From Sinomicrobium weinanense (GTDB lineage Bacteria; Bacteroidota; Bacteroidia; Flavobacteriales; Flavobacteriaceae): a stretch of DNA of 33,474 nt. Below the pieces are notes generated by a model that saw nothing but the letters and a program-made list of their open reading frames with translations, did no database searches and was not told the origin of the DNA. Made by a program: the position numbers and the translations under genes. The stretch is from assembly GCF_018863395.1 (NCBI RefSeq), contig NZ_JAHKRR010000015.1:1-33474 (forward strand), written 5' to 3'. Below are positions 8,520 through 17,852 of the stretch, piece by piece; positions within the stretch are counted from its first letter, which is position 1; each line of letters starts with the position of its first letter.

Positions 8520-9072
8520 ATAAATAGGGATAAAGGAAGAAAATAGATAAATTAAAATATAGGAATCGCTTAAAGGAGGGAATATCGAAATAGACTTTGA
8601 AGATGCTATTTGTATAAGATGGATTGAATTTTATATACTTGACTTGAGTTTTTGATTATAGTTCTTCATCTGGGTTTTTAGAATTCCATACTAATCAATA
8701 AAGCTACGGCTGTAATATTGGAGTAGTATTGCGCTTTGAAAAATAATTGTATTTTTTATATTAAAATTTTTGGTTTTAGCTTTTTTAAACTTGATTTTTA
8801 TAAATCCTATATGGATCTAAATCAGCTACTTGTGAAAATTCTGTTTTACCGAAAGGATGGAAGAATCTTTACTTATGAGAATGATATTCAGATCTGGTGG
8901 TAATAGGTGTTTTATAGGTAAATGTATTCTATGACAAATGTAAATTTAACATATTAACTAATGTTCCTAGTAAAAATATTTTTAAATTGGTGCATGTTTA
9001 AAATATATATTATGAATAAATAGATTACAACAATTCCCTCCCCTGAATACTTATGAAAACCCTACATGAACT
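8520..9072. other. Intergenic region with a remnant of a discoidin-tailed gene
   Basis: This 550-base stretch holds no intact gene. From about 8845 to 9072 it matches the region before the intact O-antigen ligase gene (about 25320-25553), including the tail of a discoidin-type gene and the following spacer. The part before 8845 shows nothing I can name. Confidence 0.6.
8845..8903 (+). pseudogene. 3' remnant of a transglutaminase/discoidin lipoprotein gene
   Basis: The last 17 or so codons read RKDGRIFTYENDIQIWW followed by TAA. This matches the conserved C-terminus 'ERIFTYENQKQVWW' of the intact gene just upstream, and even better the end of the pseudogene at 25378 ('ERIFTYENDTQIW'). Sequence upstream of about 8845 does not continue the homology. 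It is the deleted stub of another copy, lying in the same position before the O-antigen ligase fragment as the fuller pseudogene does before the intact ligase. Confidence 0.75.
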
Positions 9073-9584
9073 ATGGCAAGATGCAAAACTTTTATCGACG
9101 CTATATTATTAGGTGCCATTTGTCTGCTTTTGACCGTATTGGCTTCTATAAATATCCCATATTTAATAAATTCGACACAAACAGGAAAGTCTGTTTTTTT
9201 CTTGTATAGTGTCATTTTCATACTAACCCTATCCCTTGGAAAATTCTTGTTTTCCCCCTTGGCAATACGCATCAGGCTTATAGATGTGTGTTTGTTGATC
9301 TTGTTCTTCTATATATGGATTAATAGATATTGGGTTCAGTCTGTTTCTGTCTTTTCTTTAAAATATTATGAATTAATAGGATTATCTTTTTTATATATAG
9401 CTTTAAGGAATATCTCTTTCAAGGCAATCCCTTACTTTTTACTATCCGTATCCTTATTTGGTATACTACAAGCAGTCATTGGCTTTGCGCAATTATTGGA
9501 GAATATTCCTTCCAATCGTGCCGGTTTTAAAATGACAGGGAGTTTTTTTAATCCGGGACCTTTTGGCGGTTTTTTGGCCATAGT
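9073..9584 (+). pseudogene. O-antigen ligase/PglL-like protein, truncated N-terminal part
   Basis: The first 171 codons match the first 171 codons of the intact 643-residue gene at 25554, with the same start context (ATGGC after 'catgaact'). They include the first membrane segments and the family motif 'TGSFFNPGPFGGFLA'. At 9584/9585 homology stops abruptly within 'FLAIV'; the frame then reads eight foreign codons to a TAG at 9609. The rest of the catalytic periplasmic loop and the TPR domain are missing, so it cannot be functional. The junction joins it to the 3' end of a propeller gene, showing a deletion or recombination event. Confidence 0.85.
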
Positions 9585-9776
9585 GCCTTATACAATGGAA
9601 ATAATATAGAAAATGATCATGGGAAAGAAGTGTATGTTATTAATTTTCAGGGTGAAGTTGTGAGAAAATATGTTTTAGATCAGGAACTTGTAAAGTTTGA
9701 TATATACAAAGACAAGTTTATATATGGGTTGAATATGAAAACGGAGCCTAAAATATTTAAATTCGAAATTATATGA
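9585..9776 (+). pseudogene. 3' remnant of a 6-bladed beta-propeller (BF3164-type) lipoprotein gene
   Basis: Sixty-three codons and a TGA, in a frame different from the preceding ligase fragment, encode a propeller-like tail: 'EVYVINFQGEVVRKYVLDQE', then 'YKDKFIYGLNMKTEPKIFKF'. The '(F/Y)..D.....IYGLN....P.I..F' ending is typical of BF3164-family propeller lipoproteins of Bacteroidota. It has no start and lies six bases before the thioredoxin-like lipoprotein gene. The lost propeller gene was therefore probably the cotranscribed upstream neighbour of the central operon, the same propeller-then-CxxC order as in both outer modules. Confidence 0.65.
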
Positions 9777-9782
9777 TTCATA

Positions 9783-10313
9783 ATGAGAAAATTAGTTTTT
9801 ATACTATTTTTAGTATTATTTGCTTGTGAACAAGAAAATAATACATCTGATGAACTCAACCAAAAATGGAGGGGGAAAAAGGTTTCTTTTACAGATGATC
9901 TTGAACCATTTGTGACTCAAGCTAACAGAAAATCTGATTCCGGAGTGAAAAATCGTACTGTAGTCGCCTATTATGACGGAAACTGTTCCTCTTGCTATAA
10001 GGAGTTATTGAAATGGATTCATGTAAAAGAAGATTTTATTGAAAAAGGATATCATGTAGATTTCAAGTTTATTTTATCCGGATATAATAAGGCTCTTGTT
10101 AAAGGATACTTGAAACAAGTTAAATTTCCCTTAGAAGATGTATTCTATGCTTCTAAAAATAGTTTTATAGAAAAGTATTCTTTTTTGACAGAGATAAACT
10201 ATGAATACTCTTCCATGTTGCTAGATAGAAATAATAAAATATTATTAATAGGAAACCCTACAACATCAGAGAGGATATTGAAAATTTTCACTGAATTGGT
10301 CAGACAGGATTGA
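9783..10313 (+). CDS. Thioredoxin-like CxxC lipoprotein
   Basis: A 176-residue protein with a lipoprotein signal (MRKLVFILFLVLFAC, Cys15). A thioredoxin-like motif follows: 'VVAYYDGNCSSCYKELLKW' places the CxxC pair at Cys68 and Cys71 right after a beta strand. Later segments ('DVFYASKNSFIEKY', 'SSMLLDRNNKILLIGNP') fit the remaining strands and the hydrophobic edge of the fold. It probably acts as a membrane-anchored periplasmic thiol oxidase, isomerase or reductase. It is the first intact gene of the operon running into the RND genes and directly follows a propeller tail. It is only distantly similar to the CxxC lipoprotein at 29176. Disulfide formation in the four-Cys peptides is an attractive but inferred role. 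Confidence 0.7.
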   Translation: MRKLVFILFLVLFACEQENNTSDELNQKWRGKKVSFTDDLEPFVTQANRKSDSGVKNRTVVAYYDGNCSSCYKELLKWIHVKEDFIEKGYHVDFKFILSGYNKALVKGYLKQVKFPLEDVFYASKNSFIEKYSFLTEINYEYSSMLLDRNNKILLIGNPTTSERILKIFTELVRQD

Positions 10314-10399
10314 TTTCATTAAAAAATGTGTGTAATTATATATGAAATAAATCGGAACTCAGACATGAAGGTGAATTTCAATATGTAAAAAAACTAAAT

Positions 10400-10852
10400 A
10401 TGAAAAATAGTGGTAAATTCAAAAAACTATTATTGCTGTTTATAACTTTAGCATCTTGTAAATCAAATTTTGTTGAAGTAAAGAATCCTGAAAAAATTAA
10501 TTTAAAACAACAGTGTCCATTAATTAGTCTCAAAAAAACGGTAAATTACACTAATGAAGTAGATGCATTGAGCAATGAGTATAAAAATGAAGTCATTGAA
10601 ATTGAATCCACGGAAGTAGACTCTTTAAAATATGATGTTATACTAGACCTTAAAGAATCTAGCCAGTATTTATGGTTACTTAAAAGTGATTTAGAAAGAA
10701 ATACGGACTCCATTCTTATTCATTGTATAGACTCCACTAAAGGAGTAGAATCTGAATTTGATATTGATAATTGCCAAATAGAAATTATGGAAACCGAGTT
10801 TTATACCACTGGAGAGCCAAAAGTGTCAAAGTCCAAAACTATACAATTTTAA
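10400..10852 (+). CDS. Lipoprotein of unknown function
   Basis: A 150-residue protein with a clear lipobox (MKNSGKFKKLLLLFITLASC, Cys20). The mature part is acidic and rich in Glu, Asp, Ser and Lys, with predicted beta strands and two further Cys near residues 39 and 109-124. I do not recognise the family. It lies 86 bases after the thioredoxin-like gene and 4 bases before the TTG start of the RND adaptor gene (31 before the ATG), so it belongs to the same operon and may be an accessory subunit of the export system. Confidence 0.6.
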   Translation: MKNSGKFKKLLLLFITLASCKSNFVEVKNPEKINLKQQCPLISLKKTVNYTNEVDALSNEYKNEVIEIESTEVDSLKYDVILDLKESSQYLWLLKSDLERNTDSILIHCIDSTKGVESEFDIDNCQIEIMETEFYTTGEPKVSKSKTIQF

Positions 10853-10856
10853 GAGA

Positions 10857-12062
10857 TTGGGAAATAGTCAAATCCACAATGATATGGCAGGGTTAGGAAT
10901 AAAAAGGTTTTTTATAAATAAAGGAAGTTCCTTTTGGAAAATTAGGTTTTCAATAATCTTCATTTGGTTATTTTCTTTTTGGGGTGTGATGACAAGTTGC
11001 TCCGATAAAAAGAATAAGGAAGAAGTCTCTGTTGATAAAAAGCAATATCTTCAGGAAAAGAATGATGTAGGGATAGTAATCCTGGAAAGACAATCTTTCG
11101 ACAAGGAATTATTATCTAATGGAAAACTGACAGCTAATCAAAAAAATGTGCTTAAATTCAAAGTTGATGGGAATCTAAAAAAACTTCTCGTTAAAAATGG
11201 AGATGTGATAAGAAAAGGCCAACCTTTAGCCTATCTGGACGATTTCGAATACCAACAAGAACTGAACAGTTCAGAAATTTCTTTTAAAAAGGCCCGGTTG
11301 GAATTTGAAGATATGTTGGTAGGACGTGGGTATGATTTGCAGAACAAGGAGAATATTCCTGAAAATATTTATGAAATGGCTTCTATTCGCTCTGGTTACA
11401 GCGAAGCAGAAAATCAATTAGAAAATGCCAAATTCGATGTCAACTCTACGGTTTTACGTGCTCCCTTTAGTGGTAAAGTTGCTGATATAAAATTCAAGGA
11501 ATTTGAACAAGTTAATGCGGGTGAAGAATTTATGAGTTTAATTGATGATTCTGTGTTTGATGTAGAATTCAATTTGATCGAATCCGAAGTGAATCAGATT
11601 AAAAAGGGGGAAGATGTCGAAATACAACCTTTTAATACTGGTAAAGGATACTTTGGGAAAATTATAAGTATCAACCCGATCGTTAAAGAAAATGGAATGG
11701 TAGATATAAAAGCCCGTGTACAAAACGATGGACCACTTATGGAAGGAATGAATGTAAAGGTGATCATTCAGAAAAATGTTCCTAATCAATTTGTTGTCCC
11801 TAAAGATGCTGTGCTTATTCGGGACAATCAGGAAATCCTGTTTAAATATCAAAAAGGAAAGGCTTACTGGACTTACATACAAACCATTTATGAAAATAGT
11901 ACCTCTTATGCTATTATCGCCGATCCCAATAAAAATAGTGCTCATTTACGGGAAGGGGATTCGATTATTGTATCAGGAAACTTAAACCTAGCACATGATA
12001 GTGAAGTTACAGTTAAATCAACTTTTGAACCTTCTCTTGCTAAAGAAACCCAGACGAAATAA
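10857..12062 (+). CDS. RND efflux periplasmic adaptor (membrane fusion protein), lipoprotein
   Basis: The adaptor of a tripartite RND pump, linking inner-membrane permease and outer-membrane channel. The longest frame opens at TTG 10857; ATG 10884 gives 392 residues with a hydrophobic segment ending 'WGVMTSC' (Cys39 from that start), suggesting a lipid anchor. Then follow a first lipoyl half ('LKVD'-like 'VLKFKVDGNLKKLLVKNGD', 'KGQPLAYLDD'), a short helical hairpin ('SFKKARLEFEDM' to 'YSEAENQLENAKF'), the second lipoyl half ('VLRAPFSGKVADIKF', 'GEEFMSLID'), and beta-barrel and membrane-proximal domains ('GMNVKVIIQKNVPNQFVVPK'). This is the canonical HlyD/AcrA order. The helical hairpin is short, as in CzcB-like or Bacteroidota adaptors. 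It is followed 5 bases later by the permease gene. Confidence 0.9.
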   Translation: MGNSQIHNDMAGLGIKRFFINKGSSFWKIRFSIIFIWLFSFWGVMTSCSDKKNKEEVSVDKKQYLQEKNDVGIVILERQSFDKELLSNGKLTANQKNVLKFKVDGNLKKLLVKNGDVIRKGQPLAYLDDFEYQQELNSSEISFKKARLEFEDMLVGRGYDLQNKENIPENIYEMASIRSGYSEAENQLENAKFDVNSTVLRAPFSGKVADIKFKEFEQVNAGEEFMSLIDDSVFDVEFNLIESEVNQIKKGEDVEIQPFNTGKGYFGKIISINPIVKENGMVDIKARVQNDGPLMEGMNVKVIIQKNVPNQFVVPKDAVLIRDNQEILFKYQKGKAYWTYIQTIYENSTSYAIIADPNKNSAHLREGDSIIVSGNLNLAHDSEVTVKSTFEPSLAKETQTK

Positions 12063-12067
12063 TATTT

Positions 12068-15000
12068 ATGGTTAAATTTCTTATCCATAAACCCATTGGC
12101 TCTTTAATGACTACCCTGGCAATTGTTATTTTGGGACTAATTGCCATAACCCATGTTCCAATATCTCTGATGCCCGACTTAGATATTCCCGAGATAACCG
12201 TGCAACTTAATGCGGATAACATGTCGGCCCGGGAATTGGAAGATGCTATTGTAACCCCCCTGCGTAACAGTCTGATGCAGGTTAGTCACCTTGAGGATAT
12301 TCAAAGTGAGGCCTCTAATGGAAATGCTATTATACGTCTTCATTTTACCTATGGTACCAAAACGGACTATGCTTTTATTGAAGTTAATGAAAAGGTCGAC
12401 AGAGCTATGGCTTCCTTACCACGGGAATTGGAACGCCCCAAGGTAATCAAGGCCAGTTCTTCTGATATCCCGGTTTTTTATTTAAATCTAACTTTAAAGC
12501 ATGGGCAGGCTATAAAACCTAACGGAAAAGTATCCCGTGAATTTATAGATTTCAACCGTTTTGTCAGTCAGGTCGTGCGAAAACGTATCGAACAAGTACC
12601 TGAGGTAGCAATGGTTGATATTAATGGTTTGGTATATTCAGAAATTCTTGTCCTCCCGGACCATAATAAACTAAGAGCGTTGGGCTTTAGTCTGGACGAT
12701 TTGGAAGCCGCTATTAAAAAACAGGATATTGAAGTAGGGAGTATTTTGGTCAAGGAAAGTCAGTATCAGTATAATCTGCGGTTAGGTACTAATCTGGGGA
12801 ATGTCCGAGATATTGAAAATATCTATCTCCAAAAAGATGGTAGAGTTTTCCAAATTAGGGATTTAGCAGAAGTGAGGGAACAACCTCAAAAGCGTACCGG
12901 TTTAGTGCTTTCTGATGGTAAGGAAGCAATAAGTATGGCCTTGATCAAGCAGAGCGATACTCGAATGAAAGACTTGAAAGAATCCCTGAAAGTTCTTATG
13001 GTCCAAATGCAGGAAGACTATCCTGATATTGATTTTTCAATCACTAGAGATCAGACCAGACTATTGGACTATTCCATAAACAATTTGGCCCAAAGTTTGT
13101 TGTGGGGTATCCTTTTGGCTTTTGCCATTATGTTCCTATTCCTTAGGGACTTGAAATCCCCGGTTCTTATCGGGATCAGTGTACCTGTTTCCATGATTGT
13201 CTGTATCCTCTTTTTCCATCTCTTGGATATATCCATTAATATCATTTCGTTGTCAGGCCTTATTCTTGGTACTGGCTTAATGATAGATAATTCTATCATC
13301 GTTATTGACAATATTACTCAGTATCGAGAAAAGGGATATTCGCTTTCTGATGCATGTGTTTTAGCCACTAATGAAGTATTTAAGCCTTTATTAAGTTCTG
13401 CGCTTACGACTTGTGCAGTTTTTATTCCATTGATCTTTTTAAGCGGTATTGCCGGGGCTTTGTTTTATGATCAAGCCATGGCTATTACGATTGGGTTATT
13501 TGTTTCCCTAATAGTCTCTGTTACTGTTTTACCAGTTTTATACCGGTTGTTTTATTTAAAGAATAATACTAAAGATAGTAAAATTACCAGGTTAATTCGT
13601 AGATTAAATACCCTTGATTATAATCGATTTTATGAAAGAGGTTTCCGATGGACTATGCGAAAGCAAACTATGGCATTCGTTATTTTCACCATTTTGGCAG
13701 TATGTACTATCGTTTTATTTTCAATCCTTCCCAAAAATCGTATGCCGGAGCTTTCGACCCCGGAAACCCTCCTTGTTATAGACTGGAATGACCCTATTCA
13801 TGTGGAAGAAAACAAACGAAGGCTATTGGAATTGATCGAATCATTACAAGAAAATTTAGAAACTTATCATTCGCATGTAGGACAGCAGCAGTTTTTATTG
13901 GACAAGAACAGCGAAGCAAAAAGTTCCGAAGCCACATTATATCTTCAGGCAGAAAGTGAAGAAAAACTTCAACGGCTTGAAAATGATATAATGCATTTTA
14001 TAACGGAAAACTATCCACGTTCGATTGCCGAATATAAGGAGGTTGATAATGTCTTTAATATGATATTTTCAGATAACTCCGCTCCGCTTACTGCGAGGCT
14101 TAGACCTGTGGAAAACATTGTACAAAACGAAGAACTTCAAATATTATGGCAGGAACTGAAGAGAGAACTTCCGGATGTTGATTTGTCGCCCATAGCTTGG
14201 GAAGAATCCCTTACTTTCAGGGCTAATGGGGAAAAAATGATAGCCTATAATGTTTCAGAAGATAGACTTAGTAATACTCTCCAAAGTGCCTTTAATGAAA
14301 AGGAAGTACTTTCCATAATGAACAACCAGGAATTTGTTCCGGTTGTGTTAGGAGGTGAAGAAAACAACATCTCTAAGATCTTACAGGAAACAATGGTAGG
14401 AGCTGATGATAGTACATATTATCATGTCAATGAATTTTTAATTTCAAGCAGAGGTTTGGATTTAAAAACAGTAATAGCGGGAAAAGAAGGAGAATATTAT
14501 CCTCTGGATTTAGAAGTAGAAAGTTCCAGTGCATCTCAAATTATAGAGAAAATAAAAAATGTTATAGATAAAAACTCGTTTTACGATGTATCTTTTAGCG
14601 GAAGCATTTTTAAAAATCAACAGCTTATTCAGGAGTTGCTTATCGTGCTGAGCATTACTCTGATCCTGTTATATTTTATTTTGGCTTCTCAGTTTGAATC
14701 GTTAACTCTACCTCTGATTATTCTTATCGAAATACCGGTTTCCATTTCAGGAACTTTGTTCTTGTTGATTTTATGTGGTATGGGACTTAATTTGATGTCT
14801 ATGATTGGTATTGTGGTCATGTGTGGTATTGTTATTAATGATTCCATTCTAAAGATTGATACGGTCATCCAGTTACAAAAACAGGGATACGGTTTGTTAA
14901 GGAGTCTACTTATCGCAGGACAACGAAGGCTAAAACCCATACTAATGACCAGCTTGACTACTATTTTAGCTCTATTGCCTGTTTTGTTCACTGGCGGTCT

Positions 15001-15145
15001 TGGAGGAGAATTACAAACTCCCTTGGCAATAGCCCTTATTGGTGGGATGTTGTTGGGTACAGTAGTCAGTCTATACCTAATCCCACTTTGTTATTATCAT
15101 CTTGTAAGGAAAAAGGCTTATGTTTATAAAAAAGGGGAAATATAG
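12068..15145 (+). CDS. RND transporter permease, first of two
   Basis: A 1025-residue inner-membrane pump of the AcrB/CzcA superfamily. The N-terminal helix ('MTTLAIVILGLIAITHVPISLMPDLDIPEITV') and the first porter-domain start are typical. TM4 carries 'GTGLMIDNSIIVIDN', giving Asp407 but Asn408 where AcrB has a second Asp. TM10 has 'GIVINDSILKID', placing Asn924 where AcrB has its proton-relay Lys940. The proton pathway is therefore not the AcrB one, although an acidic residue in TM4 remains. The gene starts 5 bases after the adaptor and its 3' end overlaps the OMF gene by 26 bases. The substrate is unknown; context (signal peptidase, peptides, CxxC lipoproteins) suggests a peptide. Confidence 0.9.
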   Translation: MVKFLIHKPIGSLMTTLAIVILGLIAITHVPISLMPDLDIPEITVQLNADNMSARELEDAIVTPLRNSLMQVSHLEDIQSEASNGNAIIRLHFTYGTKTDYAFIEVNEKVDRAMASLPRELERPKVIKASSSDIPVFYLNLTLKHGQAIKPNGKVSREFIDFNRFVSQVVRKRIEQVPEVAMVDINGLVYSEILVLPDHNKLRALGFSLDDLEAAIKKQDIEVGSILVKESQYQYNLRLGTNLGNVRDIENIYLQKDGRVFQIRDLAEVREQPQKRTGLVLSDGKEAISMALIKQSDTRMKDLKESLKVLMVQMQEDYPDIDFSITRDQTRLLDYSINNLAQSLLWGILLAFAIMFLFLRDLKSPVLIGISVPVSMIVCILFFHLLDISINIISLSGLILGTGLMIDNSIIVIDNITQYREKGYSLSDACVLATNEVFKPLLSSALTTCAVFIPLIFLSGIAGALFYDQAMAITIGLFVSLIVSVTVLPVLYRLFYLKNNTKDSKITRLIRRLNTLDYNRFYERGFRWTMRKQTMAFVIFTILAVCTIVLFSILPKNRMPELSTPETLLVIDWNDPIHVEENKRRLLELIESLQENLETYHSHVGQQQFLLDKNSEAKSSEATLYLQAESEEKLQRLENDIMHFITENYPRSIAEYKEVDNVFNMIFSDNSAPLTARLRPVENIVQNEELQILWQELKRELPDVDLSPIAWEESLTFRANGEKMIAYNVSEDRLSNTLQSAFNEKEVLSIMNNQEFVPVVLGGEENNISKILQETMVGADDSTYYHVNEFLISSRGLDLKTVIAGKEGEYYPLDLEVESSSASQIIEKIKNVIDKNSFYDVSFSGSIFKNQQLIQELLIVLSITLILLYFILASQFESLTLPLIILIEIPVSISGTLFLLILCGMGLNLMSMIGIVVMCGIVINDSILKIDTVIQLQKQGYGLLRSLLIAGQRRLKPILMTSLTTILALLPVLFTGGLGGELQTPLAIALIGGMLLGTVVSLYLIPLCYYHLVRKKAYVYKKGEI

Positions 15146-16631
15146 GATCTTACTCTATACGGTTTTTTTCTGTACTGTATCTGGGGTGTTGGCACAGGGT
15201 AATATAAATAATCCAACGAAAACACTGACCATGGAAGAAACTTTGGAAATGGCCTCTCAAGAGTCTTTGGATGCTTTTAAGGCCAAAAGACAGTACGGGG
15301 CGGATTATTGGAGATACCGTTCTTTTGAAGCTCGGTTGCTTCCCCATGTGGACTTTGAAATGGAACCTTTGACCTATAATCGATCCTTTATACAACGTTA
15401 TGATCCCGACAATAACATTGATGTATATCGTCTGCAACAAAACCTCAATACTTTTGCTCAAATTTCAGTGAGTCAGAATATTATGGCAACAGGGGCTAAA
15501 ATATATCTGAATTCCAGCTTTAATCGCTTAGTTAATTATAGTGAATCCAATATAGAAAATTACAGCACTACTCCGATACGCATAGGGCTCAATCAACCTA
15601 TTATGGCTTTTAATGAATTAAAATGGCTTAATAAAACGGCTGAAATGGAGTATGAAAAAGCCAAAAAGGATTTTCTTTACGAACAACAACAAATCTATCT
15701 TAGAACCCTTTCCATGTTTTTTAGGTGGGCCCTTGCACATACTCAGGTGAAAATAGCTGTGGAAAATAAGGAAAATGCACACAGGCTATATAATATTGGG
15801 AAAAAAAGATATGATTTGGGTTCTATCGAAAAGGATGAGCTTTTAAACCTGGAGTTAGATGATTTTACATCCACCACAAATTTAAACCAAGTCCAACAAC
15901 AACTACAAGAAGTAATCTCTGAACTCAATCTCTATCTCAACAGGGACGATCTTTCGGAGTATACTCCGGAACTTCCCGAAATGGTATCTCACCTTAAAAT
16001 ATCGGTAGAGGAAGCTAGGGAATACGCTAGTCAAAACAACCCGAATTTACTTAATATAAACATCCGGAAGATCAATGCTGAAAAAAATTTAGACCAGACT
16101 ATTAAGGATAATCGGTTTGACTTGTCTATTAACGCAAGTTATGGGCTTAACCAACAAGCAAACACTTTTGCTGATGCTTACAGCCACTTTTTGGATCAAC
16201 AGATTGTGGCTGTGCAGTTTAGCATGCCTCTACTCGATTGGGGAGAACGGAAAGGGAATATACGAGTAGCCAGGATGACTAAAGAGGTTCAAGATATAGA
16301 GATCTCTCAAGATGAAAACGACATTCATCGACAACTGGAACTCAAGGTTAGTAACTTTAACCTACAGGAAGAGCAGGTAATGGCTGCTTTAAGGGCTCGG
16401 GAAATTTCCCGAGAATCCTATAAAATTACTGAAAAGCGGTTTTTATCTGGAAAAGTAGATTTATTGCGATTGTCGTCAGCAAGGGAGGCTTGGCAAAATG
16501 CCTCAGAACAGTATATTGAGAGTTTACAGAATTATTGGAATTATTATTACGAGGTACAACAGCTTACATTATATGATTTTATTCATGATTCTGCTTTAAG
16601 TAAAAACTTTGATAAATTACTTGAAGAATAA
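15120..16631 (+). CDS. TolC-like outer-membrane efflux protein
   Basis: The outer-membrane channel of the tripartite pump, 503 residues. The signal peptide 'ILLYTVFFCTVSGVLAQ' is followed by two structural repeats of long amphipathic helices and beta strands. These include 'TLTMEETLEMASQES', 'LEYEKAKKDFLYEQQQIYLR', then 'VEEAREYASQNNPNLLNINI' and 'FSMPLLDWGERKGNIRVAR', the conserved 'P.L..G' element of the second repeat. No lipobox Cys is seen. The start overlaps the end of the permease gene, indicating translational coupling. The signal peptidase I gene begins 14 bases downstream. Confidence 0.9.
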   Translation: MFIKKGKYRILLYTVFFCTVSGVLAQGNINNPTKTLTMEETLEMASQESLDAFKAKRQYGADYWRYRSFEARLLPHVDFEMEPLTYNRSFIQRYDPDNNIDVYRLQQNLNTFAQISVSQNIMATGAKIYLNSSFNRLVNYSESNIENYSTTPIRIGLNQPIMAFNELKWLNKTAEMEYEKAKKDFLYEQQQIYLRTLSMFFRWALAHTQVKIAVENKENAHRLYNIGKKRYDLGSIEKDELLNLELDDFTSTTNLNQVQQQLQEVISELNLYLNRDDLSEYTPELPEMVSHLKISVEEAREYASQNNPNLLNINIRKINAEKNLDQTIKDNRFDLSINASYGLNQQANTFADAYSHFLDQQIVAVQFSMPLLDWGERKGNIRVARMTKEVQDIEISQDENDIHRQLELKVSNFNLQEEQVMAALRAREISRESYKITEKRFLSGKVDLLRLSSAREAWQNASEQYIESLQNYWNYYYEVQQLTLYDFIHDSALSKNFDKLLEE

Positions 16632-16645
16632 ATGAATAAGAAACC

Positions 16646-17845
16646 ATGAAAGATAGTTTAAACCATATGCCAAAATATTTTTCTCAGTCATGGAGGTTTT
16701 GGCTACTCTTTCTGGGAGTGGTTTTCCCATTATTCTTTGGTCTTATTTGGCTAACATTATTGCAACTTTTATTGTTTGGGGTATACAAATGTATGCTGTA
16801 CGTTACGGGGTGGATTAAAAATATGACTCTTAGAAAACTAATACGTGGTATTTTTCTTTTCTTGTGGTTGTTACTTATAAGTGTTTGTGCAAAAGTATTT
16901 TTGGTAGAGATTTATAAAATCCCGAGCAATTCTATGGAGAATACTCTGTTCTCTAATGATGTTATTTTAGTGAATAAACTTACGTATGGCCCCAAGTTAC
17001 CCAGAAGTCCTTTTGAGATTTCTTGGGTGAACCTTTTGTTTTATCTGAATGACAATGCTCGGAATGCTATGGAAGAAAATTGGTGGTCTTACCGTAGATT
17101 GGACGGAATAAGAAATGTCAAGCAAGGGGATGTCCTAGTATTCCAAGAGTCCAGAACTTTGTTTGTGATTAAGCGATGTGTTGGAGTGGCAGGGGATACA
17201 TTATCCATTATTGCTGGAAAAGTGTATACTAATAGTGAAAAATATTTTCCACCATCAACTGTAAAGAAAAAATATAATTTTAAAGTAACGAATAGGCGAA
17301 AGTTTTTTAAACGGAAGGATTCGATAATACCAAATGTATATTTCTCTGCAGGAGATGATGCTATTAATAGTTTTCAAGGAAACTTTACATATGATGAATG
17401 GGAACGAATTAGTAAGATTCCGGAAGTTTATGACTTGAAAAAAGAGCTAGATACTTATGATGCTCAAAAGGGATTATTCGCAATGCCACGGGGCTCTAAA
17501 TGGACATTAGATAATATGGGACCCTTTCTCATTCCTAAAAAAGGGCTTGAAATAAAGCTGGATGCTTTTAATTTTCATATATACAAAAAAGCTTTAGAAA
17601 AGTATGAAAAAGTTGAAATACATGAGCGTAATGGAGGTTATTTTATAAACGGAGAAAAAGCAAAATCGTATAGGTTTAAACAGGATTACTTTTTTGTCAT
17701 GGGAGATAACCGAGAGGGGTCTTTAGATTCCAGGTATATAGGTTTTATTCCGGAAGAACATATTGTAGGTAAGGTGCCATACATATTATTTTCTTATTAT
17801 CGGAGGCAATTCCGATGGAATAGGTTTTTTAAAAAATTGCTATAA
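16646..17845 (+). CDS. lepB: Signal peptidase I
   Basis: A 399-residue membrane-bound type I signal peptidase that removes signal peptides after AxA sites. Two to three N-terminal membrane segments precede the catalytic domain. The Ser nucleophile is Ser96 in 'YKIPSNSMENTL' and the general base is Lys176 in 'LFVIKRCVGVAGDTL'. Box E, 'FVMGDNREGSLDSRYIGFIP', starts near residue 350. About 160 residues lie between the Lys box and box E, a large insert also known from long Bacteroidota signal peptidases. It sits between an OMF gene and a second RND permease with spacings of 14 and 7 bases, so it is part of the export operon. The housekeeping LepB is expected elsewhere; this looks like a dedicated copy. 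The gene symbol denotes the family. Confidence 0.9.
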   Translation: MKDSLNHMPKYFSQSWRFWLLFLGVVFPLFFGLIWLTLLQLLLFGVYKCMLYVTGWIKNMTLRKLIRGIFLFLWLLLISVCAKVFLVEIYKIPSNSMENTLFSNDVILVNKLTYGPKLPRSPFEISWVNLLFYLNDNARNAMEENWWSYRRLDGIRNVKQGDVLVFQESRTLFVIKRCVGVAGDTLSIIAGKVYTNSEKYFPPSTVKKKYNFKVTNRRKFFKRKDSIIPNVYFSAGDDAINSFQGNFTYDEWERISKIPEVYDLKKELDTYDAQKGLFAMPRGSKWTLDNMGPFLIPKKGLEIKLDAFNFHIYKKALEKYEKVEIHERNGGYFINGEKAKSYRFKQDYFFVMGDNREGSLDSRYIGFIPEEHIVGKVPYILFSYYRRQFRWNRFFKKLL

Positions 17846-17852
17846 ACAGGAT

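Noticed and set aside
11538-11945. 135-codon antisense frame inside the RND adaptor gene
   Set aside because: Lies opposite a clear coding sequence; no family features.
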